From: Tetradesmus obliquus
Taxonomy: Eukaryota; Chlorophyta; Chlorophyceae; Sphaeropleales; Scenedesmaceae
Length of the DNA stretch: 64,000 nucleotides
Direction: 5' to 3'
Assembly (NCBI GenBank): GCA_030272155.1
Contig: CP126206.1
Span: 2,046,001 to 2,110,000, forward strand
Numbering within the stretch: position 1 is the first letter of the stretch; each line of letters opens with the position of its first letter. Shown piece after piece: positions 1-12,303 of this stretch. The notes beneath the pieces are model-generated. The model was not told the origin of the DNA, searched no databases, and was given only the letters and a program-made list of their open reading frames with translations. The position numbers were made by a program, and so were the translations under genes.

Positions 1-3000
1 TTTTGTGGCTCCATACTGCAGGATGGGAGCCGGGAGCCCAAGCTCGGCCAGCAATACTATAACTAAAGTTGCTTCTGCATCCCTACACAGTAAACCAAAT
101 TCACTACGCGGCAGCCCGCCCTCCAAAGACCTACATGTCACTAGTAGTGACTTTCGCGCACTCTCCCACGTGCTCATCACACAGAGCTCGCTTTACGCCA
201 TGATTACGGTGTTAGACGTCAGCTGAAATTTGAAGAGGGTGTCACCTTGCCGACTTGGCGGGAGGAGTCCCGCCAGTGTCCCTGCTCCAGCATGCTGGGC
301 GGGGCACAGCAATGCAGCAGTGCAGCATCAGCTGTCGACGGCTGCGGTGTAGGCAACAAATGTAAGCTGTTACCAGATAACAGCAACCACTCTCACCCTA
401 TGGGCAGGAGCCTGCAGACCTAGCAAGTATCTGAGCTGGCCAGGCCGCCAAAGCCCTCCACCCAACCAAGCGGCTGCACCATGATGATCACGGCATCAGG
501 GTGTTGCCATACCAGGTGATCAACGCCCAAGCCGGGCGATTACCACATCCACGTGCAAGCGAAGCCGGGCGTCGGCACCATTCTGTGCAGGACATATACT
601 AACAGCCATGCAACGATGCAACGGCTGCTCTCTGCCTGCCAGATGGCAGCCGACTGGGATACCCCAGCTGGACATGCCACATCTCTCCCACAAGAATGTT
701 TCGAACAGTACATCCGTACACCCTAGCTCAGCACACGGCATGCCATGCTGCTAGAAGCCACCGCCAGCGCTGGCGTAGCAGCGGCCTCCACAATGCTACT
801 CAACTAACCAAACGCTTCTGCACTGCACACTGCATGCAGCCTTTCATTGCCAGCAGGCCTTGCAGGAAAGCCAGGCTTTGCAGGAAAGCCACCAGATCTC
901 TGGAGCTTGGTTGCTGCCTAGCCAGGCCTGCTGCGTGATGTCAGTCAATGCAATGCAAGTGCTGCTGCGCTGGCAGCAGCACACTACAGAGGGCCTGCTG
1001 CAGTGGCAGCAGCACAAGAGAGAACCACAATGCAACCAAACGTCTCATGCACCGACAATTCATCAGGCATATGAACTGCAACTCAAGCTGCCGCAGCAAA
1101 CACTCCTGCGTGCTGCAAGCACATCCAGGTGTGCTGTACAAACAAATTGCTTCTTTGACTTATCACTTTACCAAGTGGGAAATCAAAGCAGGAGATGTTT
1201 GAGCAGCAGACCTGGAGGTACTTGCGGCAGCAGCGCCACTGGCAAAAGCAGTGCAGCAGCTGTCAAGTGCGTATTAGTGTAACAACAGTGTGACATGCCA
1301 CTCTTCAAAGCAGAAGTGCAGCACAGTGCACAATGCACCGCGCATTCAGGTGGTCTCAATCGCCACTGATCCGCATGGCACGCAGAGCGTTTTATGACGT
1401 CTGTCTGTATAACAGAGTGACATCATATCACCTGCATATGCCTGTGGCAAATTGCAGCCGGCATTGCCGGCCCTGCACCTGCGAACTGTACAGGCAAGGA
1501 GAGCTCTTGTAGCAGAAGAAAACAACAATGTCCAGCAAGCTGCAAACAAGCCACAGCATCAGCTGCAGGGGCACCACTAGATGCACGCAATAGCTGCAGC
1601 CATCAAAGCATGGCGTTTTGTGCAAGTGCACCACACACAGCAGCAGCCAGAATAGCATCAAATGCTGCTGCAGCTAGCTCTGACCAGCTGATCTGTTACC
1701 ATCACTGCAACACGTGTAAAATGAGGAACACTGCCTGTTAAAACAGTCTGTAGCATCAATCACTCAAACGCAACAGGCATTCAGAAAGCACTTTGTTAGC
1801 AAGCTGCAGCTGCACCGCGGGCCTGGGCACCCTTTATTGTTGCTGCTGGCGATACACCCGGGCCCCAAACACCACTTGCCTCTCTTGTAGCGTCGGGAAG
1901 CCATGGTCAGGCACGCTGATATCTGAAAGGACAGTCAATGCAGCAACTGGCACGCCACACATCATCGCCTTTCAACTCAGAGTAGCTCCACAGAAGAGAA
2001 GAATAATGTCGCACGCTGCAGCTAGGGACAGATGTGCCTCGCAACAGGCTCTCTAAAAAGCTGCAGACATGAAGACGAAGACAACAGAAAGACAAGCAGC
2101 ACACGAGCCAACCCTGCAAAGAAGCGTGCCAACTGTTGCTGCAAGCAAGGCTTCAGTACAATATAAGCGGACATGCACTGCATCCGATTTCCCACAACTG
2201 ACACATGCCAGCAGCCACAGGCACACCCGGCCATTGCAGCTGACACATGCTGTGGGCCGCACCGCACAAACAGCACTGGCTGCTGCAGCCCAGCAATCTG
2301 CACCCACACCGCCGTACAACAGCATTACCTCTCAGCAACAGCATGTCAGCAGCTGCAGGCAGCAACCGCCAGCCAGCTGCTGCTGCTGCGCTGCCAGGTC
2401 AGCAGCCATTGCACACACGCAAACCATGACACCATCCCCAGCAGCCAAGCACCCGCAACCAAAGCTCGACCCCATGCCTCAGGCTGCTGAATTTCAAGCG
2501 CGCAACTACCGTATACAGGCGCAAGCAATTGCCTGCCGCAGTGCACTGTGGCATGAGCACCCAAACCTCCAGCTGTGCTAGTGAGCTGGATGTAATCGAA
2601 GCATGAAGACGTACATACCGCAAGGGGCATTGCATACGGTAGGTGTGTGTGTCTCCAAACAATGGGCAAACACACATATGCATGCATGCGGCAGGGCCAT
2701 ATCAACCCCAGAACTCCAAATCGTGCTCTCCCCAGCGTGACAAAAAGGTGCATTGTACACACGCTCCACTATAACTTGCTCCTGCCTTGTGCAAGCCAGA
2801 CAGGGCACACCCCAGCCACATGATCCCTCGAAAGCTGCAGCGCACATATCAGATCAAATCGTATCCAATAGTGTGCTGCCGCAAAGACACCAGGGTTTGG
2901 GGTTGCGCAACCCCAAAAAGAGTAGCATACACGCGCAACCCTAGGACAATGTGTCACTTCGGCCGCAGACGGTCGCACTCACAGGCAGGCAGCATACAAC

Positions 3001-4672
3001 ACGCAATGCCAGAAATGGTATACAAACTGCCGTGCCCTGCCGCTCACATCTGGAGCCATCTGCCGCACCGCCACAAAACATTTTTGCTCACTATGCCGGT
3101 ATACCCGTGTGCAAGCGACTGAGCAGCGCCCAGGATCTTGCAGCCAACCCACGCATTGTTATACAGACTGAATAACATAACAAGCAGCAAAGGCCCAGGC
3201 TCTAAGATCGCTTTTTGGTGACAGAGCTACAAGCCCATCTCCTTTTGCTGCAAAGTGCACGGACCACACACCACAGCCCGCCACGCCAGATCAGAAAAAG
3301 ATGCCAGAAAGCGGCGGAAAAGTCAAAAGGCACACAGGAGGTCAGCAAGCATGCCGGATCATAGGCAGACGCATGCTGTGCTGGCTCCTGCAGCCTCATT
3401 TTAAACACAATGCACGGACAGAAAGTCAAAAGTCAAAGCAAAGCACAGCAATCCTGCAAGCGCTACCCTGCAGGAGAGCCGGTACAGTCAATTTCACACT
3501 TCGCTGCCCTGATAAGCAACCGCCAAGCACAGCATTTTTCCTGCTTATCGATTGTCAGAAGTGGCCTGCTGACAATCAATGAAACATGTATTGATACAAC
3601 AGCAGGATCAGGTGTGCGCGGCAGTAACCTATCAAGGATGCTCAGAACCCTGCAGAAGAAAAACAATGACGGAAGCCCTGCAGCCAACACACTGCTAGTG
3701 TACATGCAGTTGCAGCATACAATCCATCTACCCGCTACTGACGGCGGGAAGATGCCATGCAGTGCAACTGCTTCATAACATATTGTAGATACAAATATGT
3801 ATAGATAGGCACGCCACAACTCTGAAGCTCTCACAGGCCGCTAAGTTAACTCCAGACAAGGATGTAGTCGTGCCTCTACTCATGCTCCTTCAGCGCCTCT
3901 AGTTAGCACGACAATGCTGCAGTTTCCTCAACTGCCTATCCAGGCCTTGATTCAAGGCCAGACACTCTCTCCTCAGTATGCTCAACGGTGGCCTCTGCAC
4001 AACCAACCAACAGCGCAGATTATGCAGACAAAGCAGAACACACAACAGCAAGCACGCATTGCATTGCTCCGTGCAGTACGTTCAGCATACACATGCCTGT
4101 GTATCGTGTGCACACGCAACTCGCAGACTCTGGCGGGGTACATGCAAGACAGTCGGTGCTCAGCAACCCTGAACTGAACACATTTAGCATTGCTCACCCT
4201 CCATCACAGTCACTCACTCTTTCACTCTGCGCTGCGCAAGCCCCGTATGAATACTGCCACCATGTGCGTCAACTGCAGTGTGCCGCTCCACCCATCAGCA
4301 AGCAAGTGACTCCGCACCATGCCACACACATAAATAAAACCTGCTGATTCCCGCTCAAAGCTCTCACATCGCATCCCTGCACAGCTGTCAGCAACTGCGT
4401 ATCACTCAAGAACCCGCTCTTGCAAAGGCACTGCACCTTTAGATCACGCCTCAAAGCCCCACAAGTCAAACTCCAGTCAAACTTCAGTCAAACTCCCTGC
4501 ACCTTCTGCTTCAGCAGGCATCACCAGCCAGACAGCCGAGGGTGTGCTGCTGCTTCAGCAGTTGTCAGCGGTCGCAAAGCCGAGGTGCACTACCGCAAAG
4601 TTTGTGTCGAAGAGGCCGCACAGCACCCCATCAGCCTCTGCCCCTGCACCCGCTGTATCAGGGATCGCTGCT
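1..4672. other. Left flank without a recognisable gene
   Basis: This 4.7-kb stretch has short open frames on both strands, the longest 170 codons at 2069-2581 on the plus strand. Their translations are low in complexity (Gln, Ala, His, Thr and Cys rich) and match no family I know. I found no convincing acceptor-exon-donor chains. A partial copy of the last exon of the neighbouring F-box gene lies at its right end. It may contain the 3' UTR of that gene; otherwise I see nothing supportable. Confidence 0.5.
4553..4621 (-). repeat. Partial copy of the last F-box exon beyond the stop
   Basis: About 69 bp here repeat, with a few changes, the 3' part of the last exon starting at 4671, including its stop region, at an offset of about 118 bp. 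It lies downstream of the stop codon, so it would fall in the 3' UTR or beyond. Confidence 0.75.
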
Positions 4673-4813
4673 TCAGCAGTTGTCAGCGGTCACAAAGCCG
4701 AGGTGTGCTGCCGCAAACTTTGTGGCGAAGAGGCCGCGCCTGTTGTGGCTGGCCTTGCCCCTCAGCGCAACCACCACGTGGCTCACAGGGGCGCCCTTGG
4801 GCAGCACCATCCT

Positions 4814-4866
<53 letters not shown>

Positions 4867-6749
4867 GCAGCCGTCAGCAGGTTGTGTAAAAAGTTACATC
4901 GCATTAAGCCAGCCCGTCAACACGATCACAAAAGGAACAGCCTCTGATCTGCCGGGCATGAGCATCCCTGCAGGCTCGCATGTTTCCTGCAAGCCGCACG
5001 CCCGTTCCCTGCAAGCCGCGACGTTTCCTGCAAGCAGCCCACCTGCAGCTGTAGCGCATCCACTCCCCGGGCGGCGGCTGCAGCGGCGCCTTTGCAAGCA
5101 GGCTGCTGCTGCTGAGGCCCAGGGCCTTGAGGTTTGCTGCTGCTGTCTGCTCAACCCCTGCTGACCCAGCTGGAGGATGGCCGAAAGGCAATGTCATGCG
5201 GGGAAGGGCTGCGAGAGGGATGGCTGCGGCGGCTGCTGCTGCCACGTCTGCTGCTGACAGCAGTGTGGTTGCCACCTGGTACTCTCCGCCAGAGATGGCC
5301 CTGCAAGTTGCGGTTGCAGGCGGTACAACCCGGTATGGAACAGCAGCAATTTTGATAATGAACGGTGGCAAGGCGTTTTGTAGGTGTTGCAGCATTGAAT
5401 TGCAATGCTGCTGAATTGCAATGCTGCTGACAGTGTGGAGCATGAAAGCGACCCAAACAAGAGCTCGACCGGTTCTCACGACATGGCGCCATGCGCCTCC
5501 AGTTTAGGTTACCTGATAAAGTTCATACTTATGAACACACAGCAGATTATGTGACGGCCCAGCAAGATTCTAGCAGCTTCAGCACAAAAGCGGAGAACAA
5601 AGCAGTATTCATTCACTACGCATTGTCGGGTGCAACTGGGATGTCTCACCCTCCAGCCACGTAGACGGACAGCTCCAGAGTAAGCCCAGATGCCAGCAGC
5701 TGCTGAGACAGCTCGCTTGGCAGACCTGCTGCAGCCAGCGCTGCAGACAGGTCGCACACCTGCAGCAGCAGCAGCAGCAGCGGCAGCAGCAGAATGAAGA
5801 TTCAACAGCAGTTGTGTAGATGTTGCTAGGTGTATGTTACTGTCAGTGCACAGGAAAGGAAATGGAGTTCCAGTTGTACACAATGCCGCACCTGTGCCAC
5901 CTCGGACCAGCCAGGGAAGCTGAGCATGCCTCCTGGCCCCAATGCCAGGCACCCCACATTAAACGGCTTGGCGGCACTGAAACATATCAACACACGTGGT
6001 GTATCAATGCTCTTGTGTACAACGCCAAATATGGTGTTAAATGAAACACCCTCGCACCTGTGCCACCTCAGACCAGCCAGGGAAGCTTAGCATGCCCCCT
6101 GGGCCCACTGCCAGGCAGCCCACACTGAACGGCTTGGCGGCCCCGCACTCTGCTGGCAGGGGTGACAGCTCGGGATGGAAATCAAAGGGGTGTGCCCAGG
6201 TCATACCGCGCGCGTTGTGTGTGGCCTCCTGCAGCAGCAGCAGCAGCAGTAAGTAAGTAAGGCGACAGCTTAGGGAGATTGGCTTGCACTGGGGGCGCCG
6301 GTACGTCATACTGATGTGGTGAACGGCAACTTGCACGTCAAAGCCAGTTGCATTTACTCACGCCTGCTGCCGTGGCGCAGACTGCTTAGGAACCAGTCAA
6401 CTGCAAATCACCTGCAGTTCAACTACAAGTCAAGCCCACTCACCCAGGCCAGCTGCCGTGGCGCCCCTGCAGCCTTAACCGCATTCTCCCTCTCCAGGAA
6501 GGAGCTGTTGCGCAGCAGGTTGCATTGTTACAGGCAGCGGAACAGCCCTAAACACCACATACACTCACCCAGGCCTGCTGCCGCGGCGCGCCAGGCAACT
6601 TGACTGCATTCTCCCTCTCCAGAAAAGAGCTGTTGCGCAGCAGGTTGCTCTGGTACAGGCAGCGGAACAGCCTTGCAGGAGACAGCCACGGCTGGCCCGG
6701 CAGGGGGCCCTGACTGAACAGCTCCAGCACCTGCTTGTGCATGCGCCTG

Positions 6750-6797
<48 letters not shown>

Positions 6798-7234
6798 TGA
6801 GTGGCATCAGCCCTGGCTGGCCCGGCAGTGGGCCCTGGCTGAACAGCTCAAGCACCTGCTTGTGCATGCGCCTGCAGCGGCAGCAGCAGCAGTGAGTGGC
6901 AGCAGCAGCATAAGTGGCAGCAGCAGCAGTAAGCTGTCGAACTACAGCTCAACCGAGAGCATTGCCAAGCACTTGCTCCACAGCTCCACAGTGACATGTC
7001 CTTGCACTGGCTACTGAATAGCCTACATGCAACACGCGCAGTGCTACTTCATGCGCTACAGCCAAGGTTCGAACATAACAATGACATTAGCTATAACATA
7101 TTAGTAACATGTTATTTACTTGTTAGTAACGCACCTCCTCCACACCTCCTTGCACTGGCTGGCCTGGCGCCAGTGGCTGGACACCAGTGCAGCTGCACAC
7201 AGCAGCTCCTGGACCTCCAGGAAGGACAGCACCT

Positions 7235-7284
<50 letters not shown>

Positions 7285-7674
7285 GAATTCAGTTGCTACT
7301 GCATATAGTTCAGGCTTCCATGGCATTCCTGTGCAGAGGTTGGCAGCACTTAGCAGCAGCCGGCACAGGTGCCTTGATAAAAACAGCTGCTGGGAGATCA
7401 GACGCTGGTTCAATCCTGCCCTGATAAGTGGGGCTTGCTGTATGTCAGGCTGTTCATATGTTATAACAAGTCACCACACCACCAGCTGGTATGGACATCA
7501 AATGCACCGGCATACTGTGCAAGCAAACATACTGCTGCTGCAGGTGCATGCTCAGGGCCACGGAAGGGTTCAGCCTGCAGCTGCTGCTGTTTAGGCCCTC
7601 ACCTTGCGCAAGGTATAGTCACACAGTACTGCCTCTCTCTCATCTTGAAGCTTGGCAAGCGTCTGAGACCTCAT
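4673..7674 (-). CDS. F-box protein with FBA-type substrate domain
   Basis: Probable substrate receptor of an SCF ubiquitin ligase. Seven exons, in transcript order: 7674-7603, 7232-7135, 6746-6569, 6228-6058, 5759-5650, 5300-5043, 4811-4673. They sum to 1026 bp (341 aa) with matching phases and GT-AG borders. Residues 20-57 form an F-box (VLSFLEVQELL, then SSHWRQAS and EVWRR). Residues 91-98 read NLLRNSSF, close to the NLLRN signature of the F-box-associated (FBA) domain of the FBXO2/6/44 and NCCRP1 group. The end (SHVVVALRGK, then ATKFAAAHLGFV) fits the last strands of that fold. FBXO2 and FBXO6 bind N-glycans of misfolded glycoproteins; whether this protein binds sugar cannot be told. An Ala-rich insert at about residues 211-290 is not typical. 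The first exon rests on frame, phase and an ATG, so the start is less certain. Partial copies of exons 3, 4 and 7 lie nearby. Confidence 0.75.
4814..4865 (+). repeat. (CAG)17 tract at the end of F-box intron 6
   Basis: Read on the gene's minus strand this is (CTG)17 directly abutting the CAG acceptor of the last exon. Similar shorter tracts precede exon 2 (7234-7275) and exon 3 (6748-6797) of the same gene. Confidence 0.9.
5885..5985 (-). repeat. Partial copy of F-box exon 4 with donor
   Basis: Copies the 3' half of the exon at 6058-6228 (the part encoding GGMLSFPGWSEVAQ) followed by a GTGCGG donor-like sequence. It lies inside the following intron, about 170 bp away from the original. Confidence 0.75.
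6350..6550 (-). repeat. Partial copies of F-box exon 3
   Basis: Bases 6431-6550 repeat the 3' two thirds of the exon at 6569-6746, including the NLLRN-coding part and a GTGAGT donor. A weaker remnant precedes it at about 6350-6410. A third partial copy, of the 5' part of the same exon with its acceptor, lies at about 6800-6880. Confidence 0.75.
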
Positions 7675-9530
7675 GGCTGCTGCAGTACTGGGGTTGCGCT
7701 GCTGTTGCTGCTTTTGCTACTGCTCAAGGGCAACACAGGTCAGGCTGAGCTGAAGCTGCGTCGTGTTTTGCACTTTTTAGCCCCCTAACCACGCCGGTAA
7801 TGTTGACCTGCGTTTGCAGGAACCAATGCAGGCGGTGCACGGGCAGAAGCAGCAGTGTGCAGGCTGGGTGAGTAGGAGAGCTGACGCTGCAGCCAGCACA
7901 GGAACGGTCGCAGACCAATTGCTCCGCGAGCCAGTCAAATAACTGTATGTCTGGATGTAATTCTGTAGTTGCGGTGCGCTGGGCCAAAGCGTGCGAGATG
8001 GCAAGCAATTGACCCGCGTCCTGTCAGGGTGGTGGGCTAGGGCCAAGACAGAAAATGCAGAACTGAAAACGCATCCGCTGCGTTTAAAAAGTATCTTGTA
8101 CTATTGTAGGTGCCTGAAACAGGGTTCGCTGCGCTACAGCTGCTCAATTATGAAGCACTGATGTGGTAGTGGTGGGTGGATTGCAAGCGGCCACCCTAAA
8201 CTGACTTGCCCACCCTAGACGCTAATCTGACAGTAAGTTACGGTTTCAGAGGGACTGCGTACCGGTGATGTTGGCAGCTCTTGCAAGTTGTGCTCGTTCT
8301 GCAGCAGACGTTCCCAGTTCCCCTGCAACCACGTCTCAAAAATCAAGACAAGATGATACTGTTCAATCGTGGGTGCAAGCAAGTATTGTGCAGCCGCACG
8401 CCTGCGACGCTGTGCGTGACAAGTTTGCCATGACACTGTTATTGACCATTGTTGAGGCCAGGAGCCTGTAACGGCTGCATTCAGGGCTGTTGCGGACGTA
8501 GGTGCACAGCGGATGTCGCTTACGATGTGTGATTGCCTGCCAGCGGTCGTCCTGTCAACGGAGCAGCTGAAATTTGGGTGCACAGTGTGGTGCCACTGCA
8601 ACATCCTGGGGCCTGAGCACCAGCCTGAACCTGTGCGAGCATCATGCCTGCTAGCAAATGGCGTGCTCGCCAATTTTCCCAGCCATTATCTTCAATCTGA
8701 CATGTTTGCTGTATTGAAGCTGCGAGCTTGGGGCAGCTGCAGGGACTGTCAACACCGCGGTGCATTGCAATGCCTGCCGGGCAGGCTGCTGCAGATGACA
8801 CCTAGATACTCACTGAACATCCACCACCACACACATCATGAAGAATTGCAGGAAAGACGATACATTCATGAGTTGATTGCCAGCTAAAGATAACCGTCAT
8901 TCTCTGTTACAGAGCGTTGCCATGGCACTCAACAATTGGATTTAAAGAAAGCCAAGCAGAAGCCATGCCATCACTCTCAAGGCAGCAGTGATGCAGCAGA
9001 GCCTCGCAGCATGCCATGTTTGACCAGCTGCAGGAATGCTTGAAGCACTGTTCCCAAACCTGACACTACTGTGCATGCTGCTGTCGCCACTACCGCTGCA
9101 GGAGCAGCAGCCGGCTCATAGCAAAGCATCACACTGTGCCTTGCGTTTCTCATAGACCTGAGCAGCGCTGCGCAGCAGGTGCAATGCTGCAGGCAGCACA
9201 CGCACACCAAAGAACAGCCGCCACAGGACCACCAAGACTACAACAACGCCTCCCTCCATGCACAGCAGCAGCCGCTGCAACGCTGCTCAAGCTGCCGCTG
9301 CAGGCAAACCGCCTGCTGCAGCAGCTGCAGCGCTTACAGCATCGCGGCGTCTGCTGCAGCTGCCCTGCATAATTGCACGGTCAGCTTGCTGCAGTCGCAA
9401 CAGCCGCCAAAACCACTCCTGCAGCTGCAGGTGCGGTTTCCTCCACCAAACCGCTCCACCCAGGAAGTTGAAGAGACCCTGGCTGTTACAACATGTGTTA
9501 TAACAGCTCAGAGGCTGATCGGCTTCCTGC
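7675..9530. other. Intergenic stretch between F-box gene and PETC
   Basis: It should hold the promoter of the F-box gene (minus strand, right of 7674) and the 3' UTR of PETC. A TGTAA on the minus strand at 9486-9490, about 40 bp after the PETC stop, matches the polyadenylation signal used by Chlamydomonas-type algae. The open frame at 8215-8673 (minus, 152 codons) resembles no family I know. Confidence 0.45.
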
Positions 9531-12303
9531 TTAGTTCCACCAGGGCTTCTCACCGGTACGGAAGTCGGTCTCGGACCTGCAGAAAAAAGGATAAAGATTG
9601 CAGTAGAGAGGCAACAACTCAGCAGAGCACAGGTCAACAGAACCTGAAGCACACGCAGAGAAGCTCAAGTGGTTGCTACAAAAGTAAACTTCAGGCATCT
9701 GCCGTCACGCTGCATGATGGCTGCAGCTGCAGCCACCATCTATGTGGGCCGCACAGCACTACCCTGATCACGACAGCTGTTGTGCTGTGCAGTGCCTATT
9801 GACGCTTGGGCATGCACATCATGTCCCCCCTCCCTCGTGACATTGATTGATGCTGCAAAGCGTGTGTATGACAGACGCAGCAAAATCCTGCTAGCAGTGG
9901 CTGGCACTCACCATGTGCTGAACAGCACGGTGTCGTCCTCGGCGACGGTGATGTGTGCCAGGGCCAGGGACTGCACAGCAGTTGAATTGCAGGCACATGT
10001 CATGTCAGTGCAAAAGGAGGTGAAGTAATAAAAGACGTTTGAATTTGAGCTGATATGGGCGCACGGAACGAAACCAGCTGGACAAGTAGACGGCGATGGC
10101 GAGGAGTCCAGTAGCACCCATACAAACCATACAGGACACTTGTTCACAGCAGCTGCAGAAGCAGTCCCAAGAGCATAATGATACAACTATGATCGTCCAA
10201 AGGGGCCACTGTCTCCTAAATGCACCACTGTCTCCAGCAGCCTATCGCTGCAAGCAAACGAATTTGCTTGTCAACAAATGCGGAGCTGCTGCCACTCACC
10301 AGGGGTGCGGGGCCGCGGATCTTCTTGCCAGTGCTGTCGTACTGGGAGCCGTGGCATGGGCACTTGAACTTGTTCTCGGCCTGCAGATTAGGCAGGTAAC
10401 AATATTGAGGCAATGGAGAGGCAATGGAGAGCAGAAGCATCAGCAGAGTTGCTGGACTTCAGGCTGGGGTGGTTCCAACCTGGCAGCAGTACTGCCTGCA
10501 CATGCTACTGCACATCGGACGCAGGCAACGCACAGCAACCGCAATATCCGAAATAAAGAAACATCTCGCTAGCACAATGCTGGTTCGCGAGAGCTGCAGC
10601 AAAAGAGCAGAGGCCGGCCACTCACCCCGACCCAGGGGACGACGCAACCCAGGTGGGTGCACACGGCGTTGAGGCCGTAGCTCTCGATGCCGCCATCCTG
10701 GGTGACGATCAGGTAGGTGGGGTCACCCTGCGAACGAAGGAGACGGGCAGGAGACGGCAAAGAGCAGCATGGGTCAGTCGCGCAGGTCGTGGCTCGCACC
10801 GCCCTGAAATGCGCCGATCTCGCAGCCAATGCCCCATAAAATATGAAAAGTAACAAACAAAAACGTAAGCTACGATCGCCGAGCCCAATGCGAGTACAGC
10901 TGGCGAGGTCGGAAGTCAACCCCTGTCACTGCCTCACATGGGCTCCCATGAGCTGCCCTGCTGCAGCACACTCCTCTCCCTCCAAAACACCTCTCCCTAT
11001 CACTCCCTGTCTTACATCTTCTGTCCTGCCCTACTGCTCAAGTCCACACCACCATCAACATCAGCTGCTGCCACTTCCCATCATCCACTACCAAGTACAA
11101 CTACACAACACCACCGCAGCAGGGTTCGAACCACCCACCTTGAGGCCCTGGGTCAGAGACCTGTCGCCCTTCTGGTGGGTTGCCAGCCACGCGTTGGTCT
11201 TCACGTCGTTGCCGAGCGCATCCTTTGCGGCCTGGCCGCCAGTGCCGCCGCCAGCGCCCTTGGGCACGAAGAACAGCAGGTAGGGCCCGCCCAGGCCTGC
11301 CACTGGCAGGGAGATGCCGCCTGCAGGAAACAGGGAAGAAACAGCAGCAAAGAATGCCAAATTTTGTGTCAGAAGCCAGCAATGCCAGGAAATTGGCTGC
11401 CCCATGCAGATGGAGCTGCAGGCAGTGGTGCATGTACTGCTGCTGCTGCTTTGGGGTCGTGAATGTCCCGGCCAAGGCAACTGCATGATGGTATGGTCCC
11501 TTGCTGCAGAAGCTGTAGAACTGCAGCAGCTGCAAATACGTGTTTAGGTGAATGCTGGCTGTCAGCTGCCATCATTCTGTCATCTGGCAGGGCTGGTCTG
11601 TGGCAGCAATGTGTGCCTGGTACGTCTGCTTGCGCTGCTTGCTGACACTTCAAGCAACAAAGCCAGCTACTGACCCAGGAGCAGCAGGTTCATGATGTTG
11701 CGCTTGTTCATGTCAGGCCTGCAGGACAGACAGGGTGAACACAAAGCGTGGGTCAGGTTACTGCCTGTGACTGCAAGTAGTACTGGCATTGAGCTCCTGC
11801 CTGCTGTGGCTGCTCCATCCAGTGCTGCATCTAGCTGCATGGAGCAATACGAGCAGGCATGCTGCAGCTGCTGCTGTCCAGGGTGCTTCTGCATCCATTG
11901 GCATTGTACCAGCGGAGCAAGCAGCCAGCCAGCAGCACATGCAGGGCCCAGATGGAGACACCACTGGCACCCTGCTGCTGAAACAACCGCAGCTGATCGA
12001 TCACAGCAGCGATCGATGCAGCCAACGGCATATATCTCTGGCTATTTGGCGCAAGCCGGCTGGCACGCTGCCAATGGATGCGTGATTTAGCACCACGGCG
12101 AGCAGCAGCGATTTAGGAGAGCTGCTCCCCCTGTCTGCACCACAGCTGAGCTGCACGCTACTGATTGATACGGCCATGGTTTCGCTATCTACGTACACTT
12201 CAGCGGCAGCTGCTGCAGCGCGGGGAGCCACCACACGGCGCTGCACCCTCTGGGGGGCCACGGGGGCCTTGAAAGCCGCGCGGTTGCCTAGTGCGAGCGC
12301 CAT
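9531..12303 (-). CDS. PETC: Chloroplast Rieske iron-sulfur protein of cytochrome b6f
   Basis: Nuclear gene for the Rieske 2Fe-2S subunit, which passes electrons from plastoquinol to cytochrome f at the thylakoid membrane. Seven exons, in transcript order: 12303-12197, 11718-11675, 11320-11139, 10727-10626, 10380-10300, 9970-9912, 9576-9531; 621 bp, 206 aa, the usual length for algal PETC precursors. Residues 1-35 form an Ala/Arg/Val-rich transit peptide. [15 protein letters not shown] starts the membrane anchor (about 45-68), followed by a Gly-rich hinge ([12 protein letters not shown]). Cluster ligands sit in CTHLGC (C134, H136) and CPCHGS (C152, H155); C139 and C154 give the conserved disulfide. 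The protein ends [12 protein letters not shown], close to the Chlamydomonas end. The intron before exon 7 splits the Trp codon (TG|G). It is the only gene here in which I found no partial exon copies. Confidence 0.97.

Noticed and set aside
1-160. A short minus-strand frame faintly recalling the RNase H end of Ty1/copia elements
   Set aside because: About 40 residues with one loosely similar stretch; no neighbouring domain or terminal repeat. Too little to call an element.
2069-2581. 170-codon plus-strand frame
   Set aside because: Low-complexity Gln/Ala/His/Thr translation, no domain, no splice context, codon use unlike the real exons.
11110-11150. GGGTTCGAACC, like a tRNA T-loop
   Set aside because: It lies in a PETC intron at a donor site; T-stem and cloverleaf cannot be formed. 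A similar sequence near 34210 is also at an exon edge.
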